Positions 58,130-64,000 of a stretch of 64,000 bases of DNA are shown piece by piece. Location: assembly GCA_963930775.1 (NCBI GenBank), contig OZ005692.1, positions 5,070,135 to 5,134,134 of the forward strand. Direction: 5' to 3'. This DNA comes from Cliona cf. orientalis (lineage: Eukaryota; Porifera; Demospongiae; Clionaida; Clionaidae). Positions within the stretch are counted from its first letter, which is position 1, and every line of letters starts with the position of its first letter. Below the pieces are notes generated by a model, which was not told the origin of the DNA, searched no databases, and was given only the letters and a program-made list of their open reading frames with translations. The position numbers and the translations under genes were made by a program.

Positions 58130-58591
58130 CTAGATGAAACCATTTGTTGCAGCCATCACATCCAACCATGTCTTGCCATGTGTCTGGTCTTCCACAGCTG
58201 CAATTAATTTGATGAACGACACGCCACAAGTCCTGTCTTCACTTGCAGGGGCTGGCTCTTGTGATGTAGGAAATGGAGTGAAGAGCTCGTTTTCCATGCA
58301 GCTTGCAAGATAATTTCTCATTTCTTCTTGAATGTATGTCAGTGTAGCTAAGTTGTTACCACAGATTGCATGATAGCCATTTGCTATCGCCATGACACCA
58401 CATATGCTGTCATCCGAGATCTTGCTGTGGGACTGGTACCACTGTTACCAGAATATTTCCTTCTGATGCTGTATCTCTATACACTCGGCAGATTTGGTAT
58501 TCGATACTGCGACTTAGCCGACCATTGAAGGAGTTGTCAAAAAGCCTGACTTCTCCATCAATATAGCTATATGCGGTCGTCACCCATGCCA
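58130..58591 (-). pseudogene. C48/Ulp1-like cysteine protease, C-terminal part
   Basis: Minus-strand frames read VTTAYSYIDGEVRLFDNSFN, then LVTVVPVPQQ. After a one-base shift near 58420 they read SDDSICGVMAIANGYHAICG and an end YIQEEMRNYLASCMENELFT followed by PFP. This is the pattern of transposon-borne Ulp1/C48 proteases: a WVTT start with the His upstream, a D-S/N-x pair, a Gln before the Asp-Ser-x-Cys-Gly block, and a LxxC...PFP tail. It is truncated upstream by the CACTG element at 58592, with the missing start continuing at 63181. The frameshift and the insertion make it inactive. Confidence 0.72.
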
Positions 58592-59779
58592 CACTGTAAA
58601 AAACTGGCAGTATAAGCTAGTATATGTATGGTAGTATATGTTTGTTATTCAGGTGTTATAAGTCCGCTTATATGTGATAGTGACATAAGCTTGTTTTAAG
58701 CTAGCTTATATGGTTAGAAGGATATAAGCTGGAGCCAATAACACTCTTATATTGTTAGAGGGTATAAGCTGGAGTCAATAACACTCTTATTTCAATCTCA
58801 TATGGTATATGCTTGCTATAAATATATGCTTATATCAAACCCTTACTTACTATCAGTACCTGCCCCTCCCATTCCCTGCTGGTCCTAGCCCCTCCCTCTC
58901 TCTCCAGCTGGGAGGGGGTGGGGCTAGGTTATCATCGTGGAGCTATGACATCATTAAAACTCGACATTAATACCTTCACGAAGATCTTTCTTGCATTGAC
59001 GCTACGAGTACTGTTGATGTCAGTCAGACTGTCACAGAGAAGATATCTGATCACCGTCAGTGAGGCTCAGCTAATCACGCGGCTGCTCTGCCGAGTCAGG
59101 CTCGATCCCGCCCGAGTACATACCCCCCCGAGTCGCCCCATGTTTTGAGCCACGTCTACCAACCATTGTCATGATATCCCGGCCATGCAGGCGTCAATGA
59201 CGGTACGATCCAGCCCGATTCGCCGGAAAGCCGGCTGATTACATTCATTAAGTGTTTTAGTATGCCATCTTATTGTGAATAGGTGTGCTCTTAATAGAAA
59301 TACCCTTTGAGTACCTGTCTCTGCTTTGCAAGATGATCATTCTCTCCCTGGATATTGTCGAACAGATCATCTGAGACTCCAGTCTCCATGGTATGTAGAA
59401 TTATATAGTATACCAGTATTTATTATAGTGCACTCAGATGAGCCAATTAGGTAATGACAAGCCAGCGTACTTTTTTAATAATCACTGTCTAAGATCATAC
59501 AGATCCCGATCATTGGATTAATTTATGTGACTTGTTAACTGAGTCCCCCCACTATCACCCTCCAGTGCTAACAAGATTTTAATAATGCGAGGCATTTTCT
59601 CCCAGATGAGTGTCACATATTCAGTGCCTATAGAGAAGTACGAATGGCAGTCTGAAAACACAATCACAAATAATTTATGCATCTTGAAACATATACAGCA
59701 TATTATTATCATTTAATGGGGGGGGGGGGTCCTCATTCATTCATTCATCCTGGTTTCAGCCACTCTAATTCTACCGAAA

Positions 59780-60415
59780 GGCTTACCAGCATGTAATCAG
59801 CCGTACACAGGTTCAAGACTATTGTCCAAACCCGTTTCAGCCAACCACAATGCTAGTTCTAAACATAGAAGCGTATTATTAGATTTAATTAACTAGTCAG
59901 ACGTACCTATGGTTCAATTACCCTCTATATCAGTATGAAATCAAACACACACACAGTACCAGGAAATTACAGGCATATACCAGCATGTAATCAGCCGTAC
60001 ACAGGTTCAAAGACTATTGTCCAAACCCGTTTCAGCCAACCACAGTGCTAGTGTTAAACATAAAAGCTTATTATTAGATTTAATTAACTAGCCACGACGT
60101 ACCTATGGTTCAATCACCCTCTATAATATCAGTCAAACACACACACAGTACCAGGAAATTACAGGCGTATACCAGCATGTAATCAGTCGTACACAGGTTC
60201 AAAGACTATCATAATGTCCAAACCCGTTTCAGCCAATTATACTGCTAGTTCGTTACCTATAATTCATATCCCTCACACACCTCACTTTATATGAATCAAC
60301 CCTATGCTGCCCATACTGTACTAGGAAATACTATGATTGCCAGCATGTAGTCAGCCGTACACAGGTTCAAAGATTATTGTCCAAACCCGTTTCAGCCAAC
60401 CACAGTGCTAGTAAT
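59780..60415. repeat. Four tandem units of about 170-195 bp
   Basis: Units start with accagcatgtaatcagccgt at about 59786, 59977, 60171 and 60339, and share acacaggttcaaagac, ttgtccaaacccgtttcagc and ccaaccacagtgctag. Confidence 0.92.
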
Positions 60416-61468
60416 ACTATGCACATTCATATTATGCATTGTAATAGCATTCCGTAAATTCAAAACAAAGCACACCCTAGGATCTGTGTTGCACATAATT
60501 TGGTGTCTAGTTATGTGTGAGTCAGTATAAAAATAAAGAAGTACAACCCTAGGCCTCCACTTAAAATACTAAGTAAGGATGATGATGTTCTTTTTGCAGG
60601 ACTCGACAGGATGCCTATGCATAGATGTCACTGGCGGATGATTGCACACCCCCCCCCTCCTGACGTCGACCTCGGGTGCTATTTGGGGGTAATATTTGGT
60701 GTAGCATTTTGCTGTTCCCACGGACAAGCAATCGAGTCTGCTGTTGTCAACTGAACATGCTAACTTTGTTCTCTCTACCCTTACACAATGCATTGTGAAT
60801 GAGCAGCACAACATTTTGTCATAACTAGCATAATTTTACCGCTATCATCACTACTAATGCATGTAGCCAAGGAATATAATACATAACTCTGACAATAAAC
60901 TTCATGCTAGGAGAAAACTTTCATGAAGCGTACTTGGTTTGGTACACTTGCAAGTTTCCTGTGTAGGTGGGTGGGGCAAAATAATTAACATTGGTATACA
61001 ACAAGCATGCTACACACATGATCATACAGCCACTGTATAGCTACACACTTGAAGCTCCCGAACTACTCATAATTATTATTATAATTTGTGAAACTTGCTC
61101 AACTTCGTTCTCCTGTCTTTAGTAGTCCCTGCTTGATACTATTTCACGCTCTCTTCTCGCCGGAATCCTTTAGAGGCACCCATATCATCTGTCTTCGAGC
61201 ATCATGAGCATTGTCGGGTCGAGTATTCGCGGTCACAAGTTCGCGCCAAATTTTGCAGTTTTGTCACGGCGCGCGCTGCCATGCCGGCCGGCCAATAAAT
61301 ACGTGCAATACGACACGTGACTACATGGATTCAAATCCTTCTGACTGCAGGTCGGTGGCTGTTCTGGCCGGCCCTGAGTCTCTGTGATCGACCATGACTG
61401 GTATCTCTCCGGCCGGTGTTTAGCGAGGAAACTACTGTATACGTAGCGTACAGTTTTATTTTCAACAG

Positions 61469-62482
61469 ATTGGATTCCTGGTGCGTATCTCATGTCGGAT
61501 CGTAGAGATTTAAACACCGTGTGCCAGGCTAACCCTGTAAGTGGCTGATAACGTGAATACCAGACTGTCACTTGTTTATTTCTTGCTCAGGTATCTACAT
61601 ATACGTAGCGTACAGTTTTATTTTCAACAGATTGGATTCCTGGTGCGTATCTCATGTGGGATCGTAAAGGTTTAAACACCGTGTGCCAGGCTAACCCTGT
61701 AAGTGGCTGATAACGTGAATACCAGACTGTCACTTGTTTATTTCTTGCTCAGGTATCTACATAATATATGTAGCGTACAGTTTTATTTTCAACAGATTGG
61801 ATTCCCGGTGTGTATCTCATGTTGGATCGTAAAGATTTCAACACCGTGTGCCAGGCTAACCCTGTAAGTGGCTGATAACGTGACTACCGGGCTGTCACTC
61901 ATTTTTTTCTTGCTATAGGTATCTACATATCATGTAGGCCCATCTGTACATATATTTGGCAGCAATGTGCAAGCCTGGTTCGAGGGTTTCACCTGTAGTA
62001 TGATGTTAGTTGAAGGTAGGTCAATTTGGCCAGGGTATACAACACCTGCTGTCATTATGATGATCACGTAAATACAGGTATGACATTGTGGCAGGTTTCA
62101 GTGTATAAAAGAAATCTGGAAAAAAAACTCAGGTATATTTAAACAAGTATTATGATTGCTACTAGCATCATAATTTTACCAATCTCTACATGTACTGTAG
62201 CTGGCGAGGACTTTGTAGCAATTATTCAAGCCCTCTGGATTGACTCAGGTATATAAAATTTAATAGAATAATCATGTGTCTCATAAATGACTATCTTTTC
62301 TTAATCAGGCTTGAAGTATAAACCTTGGATTGAGGCACTGCATCCAACACCAATCTTGATGTGTTGGTCACTACAGGTAGATATTGCAACTAGTTACATA
62401 TTGCATACAGACCTTCCATTCATACACTCTCTCTCTTACCCCACCATCCTCTCTCTTTCTCGTTTCACTCTCGCTCATTCAC

Positions 62483-62554
<72 letters not shown>

Positions 62555-62593
62555 TTCCCTCTATCTCCCTCATTTCACTCTCGCTTATTTCAC

Positions 62594-62648
<55 letters not shown>

Positions 62649-62666
62649 GTCATTTTGCAGATCTGA
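61469..62666 (+). CDS. Exon series with a triplicated exon, unknown protein
   Basis: Three 68-bp exon copies (61469-61536, 61631-61698, 61796-61863) each sit between CAACAG and GTAAGT and stay open in one frame: WIPGAYLMSDRRDLNTVCQA, WIPGAYLMWDRKGLNTVCQA and WIPGVYLMLDRKDFNTVCQA. Only the third is followed by a full exon. The chain 61919-62015, 62201-62248, 62309-62376 and 62661-62666 then keeps phase throughout, to VSTYHVGPSVHIFGSNVQAW, AGEDFVAIIQALWIDSG and LKYKPWIEALHPTPILMCW, with a TGA stop. Because 68 is not a multiple of 3, all copies cannot be used together in frame. The family is unknown and the 5' exons were not found. It lies within the CACTG element, so it may be captured or cargo sequence. 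Confidence 0.5.
62477..62643. repeat. Two (CT)n microsatellites
   Basis: CT runs at about 62487-62548 and 62597-62643 are separated by ctatctctttccctctatct-type sequence. Overlapping Ser/Leu frames are artefacts. Confidence 0.95.
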
Positions 62667-63180
62667 TGAGCAAATGCCATCTCAGTGGACATTCTATTGT
62701 TGTTTTGGTGTATTTTGGCCGTTTAACCATTTATGGCTATATGCTATATATATACATGATTATTATATCATAGTGACGCCATTGATCAAGTGCGTATATA
62801 TAGCGCTGGCAGTACAGCTCGCTAGTGCGGTTAATATACATTCCTCATGGCTAGCTCGCTAACCGCACGCGCATAGGATGCATTACGTAATTGCATTTAT
62901 GCGCGCGCGCGCAAATCTCGACGCGTATAAGCTTTGGTATACATCTGGTATAGAGCGTTATTCGCCCTAGTATAAGACCGAATAAGTTGAATGTATATCA
63001 CATGGATAAGCGCGCTTATACGGCCAAGGCTTAAACGATATCCTTAAGCCCGAATACGCACATATAAGCAACCGACCTACAGAGGTATAAGCCCAGCGGA
63101 AACCAGTCTTAATCTAATGATATAATACAGTTTTAAGCCAGTAATAAGGCTGCGTATACTCATCGTTTTTTACAGTGCCA

Positions 63181-63240
63181 GTGTGCACCCTTAGGCTCAA
63201 AGAAGATCTGCAGTGCTATTACAAATAGTACAATTATTAC
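63181..63240 (-). pseudogene. C48/Ulp1-like protease, upstream fragment
   Basis: The minus strand reads VIALQIFFEPKGAHW directly up to the CCA duplication, the piece expected just before VTTAYSY at 58591. Removing the CACTG element and one CCA, plus 5 extra bases (tgcca) at its left edge, restores the frame. Upstream of 63240 I cannot follow the coding sequence. Confidence 0.6.
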
Positions 63241-63521
63241 AGTCTTTATAACAACATCCAGGTGGTGACAATAGAGTAGCTATAGGGTAACTTATCTTCA
63301 TCATAAATTATTTGTGAGCGCAAGGTTGCGCTGAAAGGCTTTCCGCGGCGCCCGGAGCCAACGTCCTGGGGGCGGAGCGTTGGTGCTACTACAGCACGCG
63401 GGTAGAAGCTCCGGGGGGAGAAAATATCCTTAGACCGCTGGCTCCGGGGGAGGAAATTTTACCCGGAGCCCCGTTCCTATGACACCGGTACCGGCACTCA
63501 GTCTGTAGACACAGCGTTATT

Positions 63522-63550
63522 TATTAATAATAATAATAATAATAATAATT
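63522..63550. repeat. (TAA)n tail
   Basis: A simple trinucleotide run about 70 bp past the stop of the minus-strand retrotransposon fragment, where many non-LTR elements carry a microsatellite-like 3' tail. Confidence 0.8.
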
Positions 63551-63618
63551 TTAATGACAATAAAGGCCAGGAAGCCTATTAGTCACATTGAATATCATAG
63601 TACAATTACTTATACAAG

Positions 63619-64000
63619 TTATAGTGATGAAACAATACTTCTGCGATGTTCAAAAGCACATGACACATATTTGCTAAAAATGTATGTTAGATGCGTATCA
63701 GTTGCTGCTGATTCAGAGATGAATCTCCATTTGTCCACGTTGTTTAGGTGGGGGAAGGCAGGGTTGAGGAGTGAGCAATAATTAAGAAGTGCACTTTTCT
63801 CTTGCGTTGTGTCGTACAGGCTACAGTCAAAAAGGAAATGACATTCATCTTCCACTAGGCTGTTTTGGCAGAACCAACAGTAGCGTTCCTCAGCTGGGAT
63901 TGGTGTTGGCAGGTTATATCTACCAATTTCGATCCTAAGGGGATGTGTGCTTGTTCTTAGTCTTGCGACGGGTACTCTCATATGTGGTGGTAGATCTAGA
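63619..64000 (-). CDS. Non-LTR retrotransposon reverse transcriptase, C-terminal end
   Basis: The frame is open from the window edge (LDLPPHMRVPVARLRTSTHP) to a stop at 63619. Residues TSTHPLRIEIGRYN and the cysteine/histidine knuckle RYCWFCQNSLVEDECHFLFD followed by CSLYD match the zinc knuckle at the very end of LINE ORF2 proteins. The remainder (endonuclease and reverse transcriptase) would lie beyond base 64000. No frameshift is seen in this part. A (TAA)n run follows at 63522-63550, and a GC-rich patch after that. Confidence 0.8.
   Translation of the reverse strand, partial: LDLPPHMRVPVARLRTSTHPLRIEIGRYNLPTPIPAEERYCWFCQNSLVEDECHFLFDCSLYDTTQEKSALLNYCSLLNPAFPHLNNVDKWRFISESAATDTHLTYIFSKYVSCAFEHRRSIVSSL

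Larger units (their letters stand above)
58592..63177. mobile_element. 4.6-kb EnSpm/CACTA-like element
   Basis: Ends CACTGTAAAAAAC and ...GTTTTTTACAGTG are flanked by CCA at 58589-58591 and 63178-63180. Both subterminal regions are crowded with TATAAGC / GCTTATA words in both orientations (58600-58840 and 62920-63165), a hallmark of this superfamily. No transposase is seen. It contains two tandem repeats and an exon series. It interrupts a C48-like protease pseudogene. Confidence 0.85.

Noticed and set aside
61233..61571. A 112-codon minus-strand ORF
   Set aside because: It overlaps the plus-strand triplicated exons, which keep splice sites and frame in all three copies; the minus frame does not.
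62311..62862. A 183-codon Ser/Leu-rich ORF
   Set aside because: It is driven by CT microsatellites; only its first exon-sized part matches a splice-supported exon (62309-62376).
1..64000. CRISPR arrays, bacterial operons or ribosome-binding sites
   Set aside because: Introns, LINE and animal transposon families show this is nuclear eukaryotic DNA; tandem arrays here lack the repeat-spacer pattern.

Overview
The window reads as nuclear DNA of an animal, most likely a sponge. It is AT-rich. Genes have short GTAAGT-type introns of about 50-250 bp, promoters contain NRF-1-like GCGCATGCGC palindromes, and a Death-domain gene has a lineage-specific architecture. Most of the sequence is mobile DNA in many nested layers. 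The organism call is inference; no species marker gene is present.

Layout. 1-4171: two near-identical copies, head to head, of a Tc1/mariner-type transposon that encodes a transposase plus a second protein; the right copy is complete with TIRs and TA target duplications. 4284-6912: a 449-bp MITE, a short duplication and a 68-bp minisatellite. 7135-10759 (minus): a decayed, multi-exon HMGXB3-like, transposase-derived gene. 10922-21072: a 10.15-kb element with 15-bp inverted repeats and an ACCTTACCC target duplication. It holds a complete two-exon KDZ-type transposase (minus), a 234-aa unknown protein (plus) and a DUF3987-like P-loop protein (plus), and it carries a nested CACTG-ended element. 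21264-22986 (plus): a second, DUF927-like P-loop ATPase just outside this element. The inner element therefore split an older divergent pair (HMGXB3-like gene and ATPase). Both layers show the same plan, a transposase on minus and an ATPase on plus. 23186-29173: exon fragments and a set of inverted repeats.

31694-43936: the one clear host gene, three exons with matching splice phases. It encodes a Cys/His-rich zinc-finger-like region, a Death domain, a long coiled coil and two membrane segments; its first intron is 10.6 kb and full of MITEs and satellites. 44970-55408: a 10.4-kb foldback element whose 4-5 kb inverted arms are made of tandem arrays. 56858-57753: a hAT-like element with a nested MITE. 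58130-63240: a C48/Ulp1-type protease pseudogene split by a 4.6-kb CACTG...CAGTG element, which itself contains an exon-like gene with a triplicated exon. 63619-64000: the 3' end of a non-LTR retrotransposon running off the window.

Most products belong to transposons: DNA cleavage and joining by the DDE proteins, with accessory proteins and ATPases of unproven role. Coordinates of spliced genes come from reading splice sites by eye.
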